Made by a program: the position numbers and the translations under genes. A stretch of DNA of 64,000 bases from CALDTK01 sp045110575 (GTDB taxonomy: Bacteria; Bacteroidota; Bacteroidia; Chitinophagales; Saprospiraceae), in assembly GCA_045110575.1 (NCBI GenBank), contig JBGCGF010000008.1, positions 1-64,000 of the forward strand, written 5' to 3'. Shown in pieces: positions 52,109-60,888 of the stretch. The notes beneath the pieces are model-generated. The model had not been told where the DNA came from. It did no database searches and saw only the letters and a program-made list of their open reading frames with translations. Numbering within the stretch: position 1 is the stretch's first letter; every line of letters starts with the position of its first letter.

Positions 52109-54199
52109 CTAGAACCCTTTGTTGGAGTTCACATTGGCGCCTGTATCTTGATACCATCCTCGGCTACTTGTGCCGCCGAAGGTTGCCCAGTCTGCGAAGT
52201 TTGCGTAGACTTCGTTGATTGGAGTTTGTTCCTTTGGATAAACGAATGACTCAGGTACATGAATCGCCCATGGAAGGTTGTTTTCGTCGACATAGTAGAA
52301 TCCTGCGTCCATGTTAGAGGCATCTGCTTCTGTATTGAAGCTTGTCATGTCGGCGTACTCGGTTGGGTGATTACCAGCGAGGTGAATCTCACGCTTGCGA
52401 TCTTGACTACGCATCATGAATGGTTGGTACGGTGCACCACCAATTTTCTCACGATCAATAGCATTTATGAAGGTAATCTTAAGTGCAATCTTACCTGGGC
52501 TAACCGTTGGTCGCTCTGGGTCGGTATTCACGATTCCTCCGCGTTCTACACTAGAAAACAATGCGAAGCCATCGGTGAAGACTGGGATAACCGCTTCAGA
52601 AAGTCCGGATTCTGTACCGTTTGATTCAATACGAACGTAATCGTCAGTCAGTACTTGTCCAGTTACGCTTTCAATTTCTTGCGGGTCGATCGGAAGGCGG
52701 ATGGAGAAACCGTGGTTTTGGGAAGCTCCCATTGCTCGCACTTGCAAGTGCAGTTCGATGTCTTTGACACGCTCTTTAGCGTCAAGAATTTCAATGAAAC
52801 TGTAGTCAACTACTAGGTCGTTGAAATCGTAGTCGCCAAGTCGTGGCCACATGTCTTCGTAAGCAATCGTGCCGAAGTTGCCTTGGCCCGGTGCGTAGCT
52901 TGTGTAAGCACGCTCTGGATCAAGTGGGTAGATGTCATTAACATCGGCAACGCCGTCACCATCTCTGTCTGAAGGCTCTGGGTCAATAGTTGGCGTCGTG
53001 ACCACTTCTACAGATCCCCATGGAGTAGCATCAACTAGGAATACTGCGTCGTTGAAGTCATTGTCACCTGAAGGGCGATTAAGATCCTCGATTCCAAGTA
53101 CAAAGTACTCTTCTTCGTTATTGGTAAGTAGCACCATGTGCTTGCGTGACTCTTCCTCTGTGAATGTATTGAGTTTGTCAATAGAGTAACGGGTACTCGA
53201 TGATTCGTTCACCGTACGAGAACTTCTGTTCCAACCGTTTGGTACAAGGAACCAACCGACACCCGTTCCTTTTTCGAACTTTCCTACGTACATACGATCT
53301 CCTGCTTTAAGTGCACCTCCAGAGCCTCGGAAGCTCGTGTTTGGAAATGCTACAGTGCGAACATCGATCTCGCTAGCATCTGTTGGCGGGTTTTCTGGGT
53401 CAAATACGAAGTAGCCAACAGAGTTCATGTATCCAGCGCCCTCGTGCGCAAAAGAAAGCCATAGCTCACCATCCTGCTTAAATACGACACTACTGCTAAA
53501 ATTGTCGTCTAAGTAGTTCTGATTTGCATCAGGTACATTCCCAGATTCAGGAAGATTTGAAGCAATGAATTCTAGAACATCAGAGGATACCGTTCGGCGA
53601 CTGATTAAGTTTCTAGGTTTTCCAAGTCTACTATAGGTCGTGAGGTATGAGTAACCAGAACGAGCTCCCAGTGTTCCCGAATTTAAACCAGTACTCGTAT
53701 CCTCAGGTCCTTCAAGTGGATCTTCTAAGATTCTTCCAGTAGTATTGGTCTCAGCTCCGAGGTTGTACTCCGTTGATTGGTCCGCTCCTACACCAATGCG
53801 GTGCCATTGAGGAAATCCAGCGCCTGTTACTTGAACCAATAAAGAGTCCGTGTAGCTAGGTAGCGTAAGCTGAGGTTGCCAGATACCATTGATATCCGTT
53901 GCTCCTTTCGAAATTAGAGATAAACTACCGTCAGGCATCTGCTTAAAGATCTGCATACCAACTTGGTTCATCACCTCGTTGGTTTCATCGTCTTGTGCAA
54001 CGATGCGGAACGAAGACTCTGCTGTAGTAGCAAAGTTGAAGCCTTCCGGAGCTTTAACCTCTTTAATATTAGACGAAACATTGGCGGGCCCCTCTTCCCA
54101 ATCTTCGATTCGGTCTAGAGAGCTTTCGCAGGACTGTAGTAGCCCCGTCAGAATGAGGCCACCTAGGAACAGGGCCTTTGTTGAGAGTATTTGTTTCAT
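52109..54199 (-). CDS. LruC-domain lipoprotein
   Basis: A 696-residue lipoprotein. Lipobox LLQSC at ~20-24, then ESSLDRIEDWEEG. A middle region has VGYFVFDPENPPT and GVGWFLVPNGWN, then a DUF4114-like stretch (YFVLGIEDLNRPSGDNDFNDAVFLV), a calcium-binding-like DRDGDGVADVNDIYP, and the LruC/DUF4842 domain (AYTSYAPGQGNFGTIAYEDMWPRLGDYDFNDLVVDYSF) to the end. LruC proteins are surface or secreted proteins first named in Leptospira; their role is unknown. The ATG at 54199 is used. The gene is a tandem paralogue of the broken gene at 54295-56381. Confidence 0.85.
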   Translation of the reverse strand: MKQILSTKALFLGGLILTGLLQSCESSLDRIEDWEEGPANVSSNIKEVKAPEGFNFATTAESSFRIVAQDDETNEVMNQVGMQIFKQMPDGSLSLISKGATDINGIWQPQLTLPSYTDSLLVQVTGAGFPQWHRIGVGADQSTEYNLGAETNTTGRILEDPLEGPEDTSTGLNSGTLGARSGYSYLTTYSRLGKPRNLISRRTVSSDVLEFIASNLPESGNVPDANQNYLDDNFSSSVVFKQDGELWLSFAHEGAGYMNSVGYFVFDPENPPTDASEIDVRTVAFPNTSFRGSGGALKAGDRMYVGKFEKGTGVGWFLVPNGWNRSSRTVNESSSTRYSIDKLNTFTEEESRKHMVLLTNNEEEYFVLGIEDLNRPSGDNDFNDAVFLVDATPWGSVEVVTTPTIDPEPSDRDGDGVADVNDIYPLDPERAYTSYAPGQGNFGTIAYEDMWPRLGDYDFNDLVVDYSFIEILDAKERVKDIELHLQVRAMGASQNHGFSIRLPIDPQEIESVTGQVLTDDYVRIESNGTESGLSEAVIPVFTDGFALFSSVERGGIVNTDPERPTVSPGKIALKITFINAIDREKIGGAPYQPFMMRSQDRKREIHLAGNHPTEYADMTSFNTEADASNMDAGFYYVDENNLPWAIHVPESFVYPKEQTPINEVYANFADWATFGGTSSRGWYQDTGANVNSNKGF

Positions 54200-54294
54200 C
54201 AAGTTGTATTAGTGTGTCTGTTGAACTGGGGCGGGGGGCTTGCTTGCTAGTTGTCTATTCAGATGCGCACGAATACTGCTACAATGTCCAAAGG

Positions 54295-56381
54295 TTAGTA
54301 TCCCTTCGAGCCATTGACATTTGAGCCAGTATTCCTGAACCAGTCAGGAACGCTTTCACCTCCGAAAGTCGCCCATGTCGCGAAGTTTTCATATACCTCA
54401 GTAATTGGAATTCGTTCCTTTGGGTAAATGAAAGTTTCAGGGACATGAATGGCCCACGGTAAGTTTCTACTGTCTACATAGCAGAATCCGTTTGCTAGAT
54501 CAGATTTATCGTCTCCAGTATTAAAGAGAGATATATCTGCTCGTTCGGTTGGGGAGTAGCCAGCGAGGTGAATTTCAAGACTTCGATCCTGCTTGCGCAG
54601 CATGAAAGGATCGTAGGGAGCATATCCGATAAACTCACGTTCAATCGGGGATATGAAGGTTATCTTAATATCCAGGTTGCCAGGATTCACCCATGGTCGG
54701 GCGGGGTCGGTGTTTACGATGCCTCCTGTTTCTACGCTTTCGAAGAGAGAGAAGCCATCTGTGAACACTGGAACTACTGCCATACTCATGCCAGATTCCG
54801 TGCCATTTGAATTTAAATCGAAATAGTTATCAGTTATTACCTGTCCACTGATAGATTCTACCAATTGCGGCGAAATTGGGAGACGAATTGCAAAGCCGTG
54901 ATTTTGAGATGCACCCATTGCAGCGACTTCCATTTTTATTTGGATGTCTTTTACGCTATTCTGAGCGTCCAATGTTTCTATGAAACTGTAGTTGATGACC
55001 ATATCGTTAAAGTCATAATCTCCTTTACGTGGCCATAGATCTTCGAAGGCTATTGTTCCGTAATTGTTTTCTCCAGGTGAGAAACTTACATAAGCTCTTT
55101 CATCATCTTCAGGAAAAGCATCTAAGTGGTCTGGCACACCGTCGTTGTCGCTATCAGCACCAGGGATAACTACCTCAGGGGTGTTGTCTGTGTTGATTGC
55201 AGAGAAGGGTGTTGCTTCAATGAGGAAAACGGCATCGTTAAAGTCGTTGTCTCCGCTAGGTCGGTTGGGTCTTCAAAAGCGACGATCAGGAACTCTTCGG
55301 AGTTGTTGTTCAGGAGTAAGGCGTGCGACCGAGATTCAGGGCTAGTGAAGGTGTTCAAATCTTCGAATGAATACCGGGTAGTACTGCTTTCATTTACAGT
55401 GGAAGTGTTGCCATTCCAGCCATTTGGAACTAGAAACCAACCTACTCCTGTGCCCTTTTCGAAGGTGCCTAAGTAGATTCTGTCTCCTGTATTTAGTCCA
55501 CCTCCCGATCCAGCATAACTTGTGTTAGGGAACAAGATTGTACGTGCATCAATGTCGGCTACGGTTGTTGGTGGATTGTTGGGATCGAAGGTGAAGTAGC
55601 CTACAGAATTTCTGTATCCAGCTCCTTCATGAATGAAGCTCACCCATAACTCACCGTCTTCGTCAAATATAATATTACTAGATATGTTTTCTTCTAAGTA
55701 TTGAGGGTTGAACTCTGGTACTGGGCGATTTTCAGGAAGGTTAGCTGCAACGAAATCAAGAATATTGTCGCCAACTTCTGCGGGAGTGGTCAGGTAAGAT
55801 GGGATGCCACTAGAATTGACAGTACCAATGTAGCTGTAGCCTGAGCGAGATCCTAGTGTTTGTGTATTATTTTTGAACCCAGGATCATCCTGCGGAATAA
55901 TCGGATCTTGTAGGATTCTACCAGTGGTATTATCTGCTCCGAATGTATAATTAACGACGGCTGAATTTGTAGTGATTTTGTGCCATTGTGGAAATCCTGG
56001 AGTAAGCACTTTTAGTGTTAGTGAATCAACGTCTGCAGGGATCGTTAATTCGGGCTTCCAGATTCCTGTTCTATCGGTATTTCCTCTTGCTAGGAGACTA
56101 AGTCTTTCGTTGGTAGTCGTAGTGTATATTTCAACACTGACAGTGGCTATAGGAGCGGTGCCATCGGAATTGAGTGCGTTAAGAGCAAACTCTACCGTTT
56201 GGGTTGTCTGATAGTCGAATCCAGCCTTTCCGACGAGATCTTCTATATTTTCTCCAACAACAGGTTCCTGGTCATTCTCCCAATCCTGGATGCGATCCAT
56301 TGAACTCTCGCATGATTGTAGGATGACTAGAAATGTAAATGATAGGAATATTAATGCCTTCTGTGGCGTAAGGAATTTCAT
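54295..56381 (-). pseudogene. second LruC-domain lipoprotein, broken by a one-base frameshift
   Basis: The 5' frame (56381 to 55170) encodes a lipoprotein start (LQSC, then ESSMDRIQDWEND) and the same middle region as its neighbour, up to VAFEDPTDLAETTT. The expected continuation NRPSGDNDFNDAVFLIEAT is present one frame away, running through ADSDNDGVPDHLDAFPEDDERAY and the full LruC domain to 54295. The break is at a G-run near 55266-55268 (GGG, where GGGG would keep the frame and restore EDPNRPSGDNDFND). With one base added the protein would be ~695 residues, like its paralogue. It may be a real pseudogene, a homopolymer switch, or a sequencing error. Confidence 0.8.
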
Positions 56382-56430
56382 AATTAAATATTATAAGAAT
56401 AATAAATAGGGTGGGGGGTATGTACTGGCC

Positions 56431-56470
56431 ATATCACGCTATATCACGCTATATCACGCGATATCACGCG
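56431..56470. repeat. four tandem 10-bp repeats, ATATCACGC(T/G)
   Basis: ATATCACGCT twice, then ATATCACGCG twice, without gaps. The 10-bp period places each unit on the same face of the helix. The array lies 50-90 bp upstream of the second LruC gene start and just downstream of the sugar transferase gene, so it may be a protein-binding array in a promoter, or a neutral tandem repeat. Confidence 0.9.
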
Positions 56471-56486
56471 ATAGGAACTTGCTGAA

Positions 56487-57191
56487 TTATGCATTTACAC
56501 GTTGTGCCGATGCAGGAATGGTTAGCCATAGGAGTTTTAGGTCGTACCAGAATGAGTTTACTTGGGCGTACTCATTATCGAGTTGCTTACGACGCTCTTC
56601 ACTGAGCTCTTTGCCACCTCGTTCGGTTACTTGCCAGAGTCCGGTAATACCGGCTGGGGCTAAGAATCGAGCGGCATCTTTATCATTTGTCAACGTTTCT
56701 GCTTCATATAGCGGTAGTGGTCTATTACCAACTAGGCTCATGTCACCTTTGACGACATTTAGTAATTGTGGTAATTCATCCAATGACGTATTTCTGAGGA
56801 TACGACCGACTGGTGTGATTCTCGGATCGTCTTCAACCTTTAGGAATGAAGCTTTCTCAAGAACTCGAGCAGCTTGCTTTTCTGAAACCCAACCGTCATC
56901 ACCTAGTAGTGTAAGACCATCCATTGACGGTAGCTGCGGTTGGAAATTATCATCCTGATCATAAGCATTCAAATGCTCAACTTCCTTTAGAAGTTGATCG
57001 GCATTGATACTCATGCTTCTGAATTTGAAGAAATCGAACACTTGCCAACCTTGACCTACACGCTTACTGGTGTAAAATACAGGACCTTTCGACTCAAGTC
57101 GAATGGCTACGGCGATAAAGAAAAAGACAGGTGCTAGCGCAATAAGTAAGATAGAGGCGACAACAATGTCAAAAATTCGTTTGGTGTTCAA
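56487..57191 (-). CDS. undecaprenyl-phosphate sugar phosphotransferase (WcaJ-like)
   Basis: A 234-residue initiating glycosyl-phosphate transferase of the bacterial sugar transferase family. An N-terminal helix (FDIVVASILLIALAPVFFFIAVAI) is followed by GPVFYTSKRVGQGWQVFDFFKFRSM, then RNTSLDELPQLLNVVKGDMSLVGNRPLPLYEAE and AGITGLWQV, all diagnostic. It moves sugar-1-phosphate from a nucleotide sugar to undecaprenyl phosphate to start surface-polysaccharide synthesis. The start is a TTG at 57191. It is 60 bp downstream of a receiver-domain gene on the same strand, suggesting joint control. No other polysaccharide genes are adjacent. Confidence 0.9.
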   Translation of the reverse strand: MNTKRIFDIVVASILLIALAPVFFFIAVAIRLESKGPVFYTSKRVGQGWQVFDFFKFRSMSINADQLLKEVEHLNAYDQDDNFQPQLPSMDGLTLLGDDGWVSEKQAARVLEKASFLKVEDDPRITPVGRILRNTSLDELPQLLNVVKGDMSLVGNRPLPLYEAETLTNDKDAARFLAPAGITGLWQVTERGGKELSEERRKQLDNEYAQVNSFWYDLKLLWLTIPASAQRVNA

Positions 57192-57251
57192 AATACTAAG
57201 TTTTAGAGAAGCTGGAGAGCTATTGAAAGAAGATCGATTGGTAGAATGGCT

Positions 57252-57692
57252 TTAAATCGCTTGGACGCTGCTGCGCATCATCTTGATGACGCTAGCGTAG
57301 CCAGATTGCTGTACAGACTGTCGTTCCTGTGGAAGTAAGCGAGAAAGACGCAGCTTCAGTTCGAGAGGATTGAATGGCTTTGTCATAAAGTCGTTCGCTC
57401 CGGCTTCGATCGCAGCAATGCGAGAGAGGCTTTCGTAGTGTCCTGAAAGGACTAATACAGGAAGAGAAACAAAGGCGGCCATAGATCTAACTCGCTTAAG
57501 GAGGTCTACACCACCCATACGCGGCATTGAAAGGTCAAGGATGAGAGCGTCTACAGGTTCTGCCTGCAATAAGAATTCTAGTGCTTCGATACCGTCACTG
57601 GTGCTTTTAATTGTATAATTTTTTCTGAGCACCTCTGTGAGGAGAGTGCGCATGACTGGAGAGTCGTCTACAATGAGTACTTGTTTGTTCAT
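57252..57692 (-). CDS. response regulator, receiver domain
   Basis: A 146-residue CheY-like protein. VLIVDDSPVMRTLL holds the acidic pair (Asp9-Asp10); LILDLSMPRMGG carries the phospho-acceptor Asp53; VLSGHYES supplies the switch Ser; and FMTKPFNPLEL has the conserved Lys. A C-terminal 20-residue tail has no DNA-binding domain. It likely acts by protein contact, and the neighbouring sugar transferase is a plausible link to exopolysaccharide output. No histidine kinase is adjacent. Confidence 0.9.
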   Translation of the reverse strand: MNKQVLIVDDSPVMRTLLTEVLRKNYTIKSTSDGIEALEFLLQAEPVDALILDLSMPRMGGVDLLKRVRSMAAFVSLPVLVLSGHYESLSRIAAIEAGANDFMTKPFNPLELKLRLSRLLPQERQSVQQSGYASVIKMMRSSVQAI

Positions 57693-58358
57693 GTTTGAAG
57701 ATTGCGTGTTCGGTTTTAAGTTTAAATCCGAACTAGTGTTTGTGTGTTCCAGTTGACAGTGTTGTTAGATATAGATCAAAAAAAGGGCCACACTACTAGG
57801 CGAATTTTGGCTGTTTTCGGACTTTGGTAGTTTTTAGCCTGAGTTTGGTTGAGATCGCATTTATTTCGAAATTATATTCCATATTTAAATATGTGTTTTT
57901 ATACCGTTTTGCCTTTCCTGCACTAATTATGGGTGTCGAGAGGTCCAGTGTTTACAGGAGTTTGAGCTAAAAGGCCTCGTTAGTGCACGTTACGACTGAA
58001 TAACCTGAATAGGTTAGTCCTTTAGAATGATAGAAGGTTTTCCTAATACTTTAAGTATATGCCTTAAACGCCATGTGTTTTAAGGCTCAATTGTATCACA
58101 GTTATAGGTGTAGGCTTTCTAAGTGTATGTTTATCGATTCACTTGATTGAAGTGTATAATGTGTTTTGGCGAAAGCTCTCTATATCTATAGTGTGAACAA
58201 ATTGCAATAAAGTAAAATGTGATAGGTTGTTGCCTCTTATCTGCTTTTTGGCGCAGGATTTGCCAGTTTAATAACTGCAAACACACTAGACCTAGTCTAA
58301 GCGCAATACGTCGAGAGAGGTATGATGCTTAGTCAAGTTCGACACACAAACACAAACT
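57693..58358. other. 666-bp intergenic region, no gene recognised
   Basis: Between the divergent response-regulator and LytTR genes. AT-rich, with a small AACCT/AGGTT hairpin near 58005 and an exact 14-mer at 58163-58176. No ORF, tRNA or tandem repeat seen. It is long enough to hold promoters for both genes and possibly a small RNA. Confidence 0.5.
58163..58176 (+). repeat. exact copy of the 14-mer (intergenic)
   Basis: GTTTTGGCGAAAGC, 183 bp upstream of the LytTR gene. Confidence 0.85.
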
Positions 58359-58670
58359 ATGAACGAAGTATTCATCCGCAAGGGGGCGGGGTACGTCAAG
58401 GTACCTTATGACCAGATCCTGTACATCGAGAATATCGGTGACTATGTGCGCATTAAGACCAACGAAGGCAGCCACACTATACATTCTACCTTAAAGCGCA
58501 TCGGCGAGAAGCTAGCGAACTCTGAGTTCGTCAAGGTGCACCGCTCATATATCATCAACCTGTCGAAGATTTCGAATATCGCCGACAGCTCGTTGAAGAT
58601 TGAAGACAAAACCATTCCCATCAGTCGTGCAAATCGCCCGAAATTGATGAGTATGATCAATGTGATCTAG
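58359..58670 (+). CDS. stand-alone LytTR DNA-binding protein
   Basis: A 103-residue protein that is essentially one LytTR domain: YDQILYIENIGDYVRIKTNEG, HSTLKRIGEKLANSEFVKVHRSYIINLSKI and the closing TIPISRANRPKLMSM. LytTR domains bind DNA through a beta-sheet fold, usually fused to a receiver; here no receiver is present. It may work with the receiver-only protein encoded divergently at 57252-57692, which would make a split LytTR response regulator. That pairing is inferred from position. Confidence 0.9.
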   Translation: MNEVFIRKGAGYVKVPYDQILYIENIGDYVRIKTNEGSHTIHSTLKRIGEKLANSEFVKVHRSYIINLSKISNIADSSLKIEDKTIPISRANRPKLMSMINVI

Positions 58671-58700
58671 GACAATTTTTATCCTGTTCAATGACCCAGT

Positions 58701-58735
58701 AGCCGTCAATCCCTCGAGGATTGGCGGCTTTTTTT
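58701..58735 (+). terminator. rho-independent terminator of the LytTR gene
   Basis: AGCCGTCAATCC (58701-58712) pairs with GGATTGGCGGCT (58718-58729) with one G-U, followed by a T-run to 58735. Confidence 0.88.
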
Positions 58736-58743
58736 ATGTAATC

Positions 58744-59355
58744 CTACACCAGTCCTTCCTGAAATACCTTTCGGTAAAACAGGAGTAATGCAGCTACGCC
58801 TACAGAGATTGCTGCATCAGCTACATTGAATATGTAGCGAAAAAACTCAAAACGTTCGCCCGCCCATACAGGAAACCAGTCTGGAAATGTCCCGTCAAAG
58901 AGCGGAAAATGAAGCATATCCACCACTTTCCCTTGAAGGAATCCGGCATATCCGCTACCCCAGCTAACAAGCTCACCGACCTCGCGACCAGTGCTTTCCG
59001 TGAAGATTAAGCCATAAAATCCCGAGTCGATCATGTTACCGATCGCACCTGCGAGTATCATCGCAAAGCACACAAGTAGTCCCGTAGGCAATTGCTTCGT
59101 GATGAATTGTCGTATTAAGTAGATGAGGTAGCCAATCGCTACTAAGCGAAAGAGGCTCAAGCCGTACTTTCCAACGGTGCCTCCAAACGACGCTCCGAAG
59201 GCCATTCCTTCATTCTCAACGAAATGGACCAAGAACCAACCGGGACCGAATGATTCGCCCAACTGCATGTTGGTCTTTACCCAATACTTCGTCAGTTGGT
59301 CGATGACCAGTATGAGTACAACGACAAGTACTACTAAGTTACGTTGCTTCTTCAT
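58744..59355 (-). CDS. lspA: signal peptidase II (lipoprotein), second of a tandem pair
   Basis: A 203-residue inner-membrane aspartyl protease with four helices. HFVENEGMAFG, LAGAIGNMIDSGFYG (first catalytic Asp), KVVDMLHFPLF and FNVADAAISVG (second catalytic Asp) are all present. It removes signal peptides from diacylglyceryl prolipoproteins. The ATG at 59355 gives the proper first helix (LVVLVVVLILVIDQLTKYWVK). It overlaps the upstream lspA by 17 bp and shares most motifs, so it arose by tandem duplication. The window holds many lipoproteins, which may explain two enzymes. Confidence 0.9.
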   Translation of the reverse strand: MKKQRNLVVLVVVLILVIDQLTKYWVKTNMQLGESFGPGWFLVHFVENEGMAFGASFGGTVGKYGLSLFRLVAIGYLIYLIRQFITKQLPTGLLVCFAMILAGAIGNMIDSGFYGLIFTESTGREVGELVSWGSGYAGFLQGKVVDMLHFPLFDGTFPDWFPVWAGERFEFFRYIFNVADAAISVGVAALLLFYRKVFQEGLV

Positions 59356-60055
59356 CGGTAGAAGGATTTGTGAGGTCGACTGAAGGGGCGATCCCTTCCT
59401 GTAGTATAGGGTCCTTGGTAGAGCTAACAGCCTGTGTAATTGGGCCGCCATCCTTAAAGAAACTAATGTAGAAGGCTAGCATGGCAAACACGCCTAGTGA
59501 GATAGCTGCGTCTGCGATGTTAAATACCGGCCTGAAAAAGAGGAAGTTTTGATTACCCCAGAAAGGCATCCAACTCGGGAAGTATCCCTCAAACATTGGG
59601 AAGTACAGCATATCGACGACCCTTCCGTGTAGGAACGTTCCGTATCCACCTTCAGCCGGCAACAACGTTGCAGCATGGTGGTATCCACTCTCTGAAAAGA
59701 GTAGTCCGTAAAAGGCTGAGTCAAGGATATTGCCGATCGCACCCGCAAGGATGAGTGCAAAACACACCAGTAAGCCTGGTTTTACCTGCTCTTTAATGAG
59801 CTGTCTGATGAGGTAGATGAGGAATCCGACCGCACAAACGCGGAAAAGGCTCAAGGCTAGTTTGCCGTATTCGCCTCCAAATTGGATACCAAAGGCCATT
59901 CCTGGGTTCTCAACGAAATGGATCTTCGCCCATTCAAATCCGAAAATGGCGAACTCGGCTCCGTAAACCATGTTGGTTTTGACCCAAAACTTGGACCCTT
60001 GATCAATGATCAGGACCAAAAAGACAACGAGTATGACTAGAGTTGAACGCTTCAC
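59339..60055 (-). CDS. lspA: signal peptidase II (lipoprotein), first of a tandem pair
   Basis: A 238-residue paralogue of the downstream gene. HFVENPGMAFG, LAGAIGNILDSAFYG and FNIADAAISLG place both catalytic Asp; a large loop (SGYHHAATLLPAEGGYGTFLHGRVVDMLYFPMFEGYFPSW) between helices 3 and 4 is typical of the Bacteroidota form. A ~35-residue hydrophilic C-terminal tail (ITQAVSSTKDPILQEGIAPS) is absent from its twin and overlaps the twin's start. The start is GTG at 60055. A 17-bp overlap implies translational coupling. Confidence 0.9.
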   Translation of the reverse strand: MKRSTLVILVVFLVLIIDQGSKFWVKTNMVYGAEFAIFGFEWAKIHFVENPGMAFGIQFGGEYGKLALSLFRVCAVGFLIYLIRQLIKEQVKPGLLVCFALILAGAIGNILDSAFYGLLFSESGYHHAATLLPAEGGYGTFLHGRVVDMLYFPMFEGYFPSWMPFWGNQNFLFFRPVFNIADAAISLGVFAMLAFYISFFKDGGPITQAVSSTKDPILQEGIAPSVDLTNPSTDEEAT

Positions 60056-60169
60056 GCAGGGGAGTATAGAGTCGCCTGCAAATGAACGTTAGATTCTGGC
60101 AAAAGAAAGAGCTATCTCGACCCTAATCACTTTCATCGTCTGATGCCCGTAAAATCAGGCTTTTTCGGA

Positions 60170-60544
60170 TCAGCGCGCCATTTTGGCTTCGACGCTCAAG
60201 GTCGCGTGCGGTACTGCTTTGAGGCGATCCTTGGGAATCAACGAACCCGTCTCGCGGCACACACCATACGTCTTGCTTTCTATGCGTTGCGCAGCATTTT
60301 CGAGGCGTGCGACATGCTTCTCTTGTCTACTAGCAAGTGTATTGAGTCGGGTTACTTCAGCGCTTAAGGTCCCATCATCAAGGTCTTTCACCTTGTTGTC
60401 TGGATTGTCTGCCATCTCCTTGAGCGAATCCATATAGAAAGCTAAGTCAGCTTTAGCGTATTTGATTTTCTTCTCAATTATCGCCTTGAACTCGGCGAGG
60501 TCGTCATCTGAATAACGAACGGTGGTTGATAGGTCCTGTGACAT
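60170..60544 (-). CDS. DksA/TraR-family protein without the full zinc site
   Basis: A 124-residue protein. An N-terminal coiled-coil hairpin (FKAIIEKKIKYAKADLAFYMDSLK, LNTLASRQEKHVARLENAAQRI) is followed by YGVCRETGSLIPKDRLKAVPHATLSVEAK, the DksA C-terminal signature. Only one Cys of the four zinc ligands remains, as in many Bacteroidota members. DksA-like proteins bind RNA polymerase through the secondary channel and act with ppGpp. The ATG at 60544 is used. It lies ~115 bp downstream of nothing on its own strand and just ahead of the lspA pair. Confidence 0.85.
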   Translation of the reverse strand: MSQDLSTTVRYSDDDLAEFKAIIEKKIKYAKADLAFYMDSLKEMADNPDNKVKDLDDGTLSAEVTRLNTLASRQEKHVARLENAAQRIESKTYGVCRETGSLIPKDRLKAVPHATLSVEAKMAR

Positions 60545-60888
60545 AGACGCTGGTTTTTGGTGCTTCAGCTTTTGGATTCTTTTCAAAATCGGCTTGCTGG
60601 CAGTGTTTCGTTTACTACTTCTGGGCTTTCAAAAGTATAGACTTGGGTTAGGTAGACGCAAGGGGACTACTGATTTCTGGGTAGCCTGATATCTACGCGT
60701 TGGATTGAGAATTATTTTCAATTATTTATAGAAATATCTAAAACCTAGCCTAGTTAGTGTTCTTTAAAGGAAGCGGTATTTCTCATTGAGGAAGCGGCTT
60801 GACTTTTACGTAATATTGTCTGTCAGCACGTTACATATGTAGCTTTCGCTAAAACATAAGGGTCTCTTTTGGAGTAAAAGAGACTGCT
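60545..60888. other. 344-bp divergent intergenic region
   Basis: Separates the DksA-like and glucosaminidase genes. No ORF of interest. It holds a near copy of the 14-mer (GCTTTCGCTAAAAC, 60842-60855) and a perfect 9-bp hairpin GTCTCTTTT/AAAAGAGAC (60862-60870 / 60876-60884) ending 4 bp before the glucosaminidase ATG. Confidence 0.55.
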
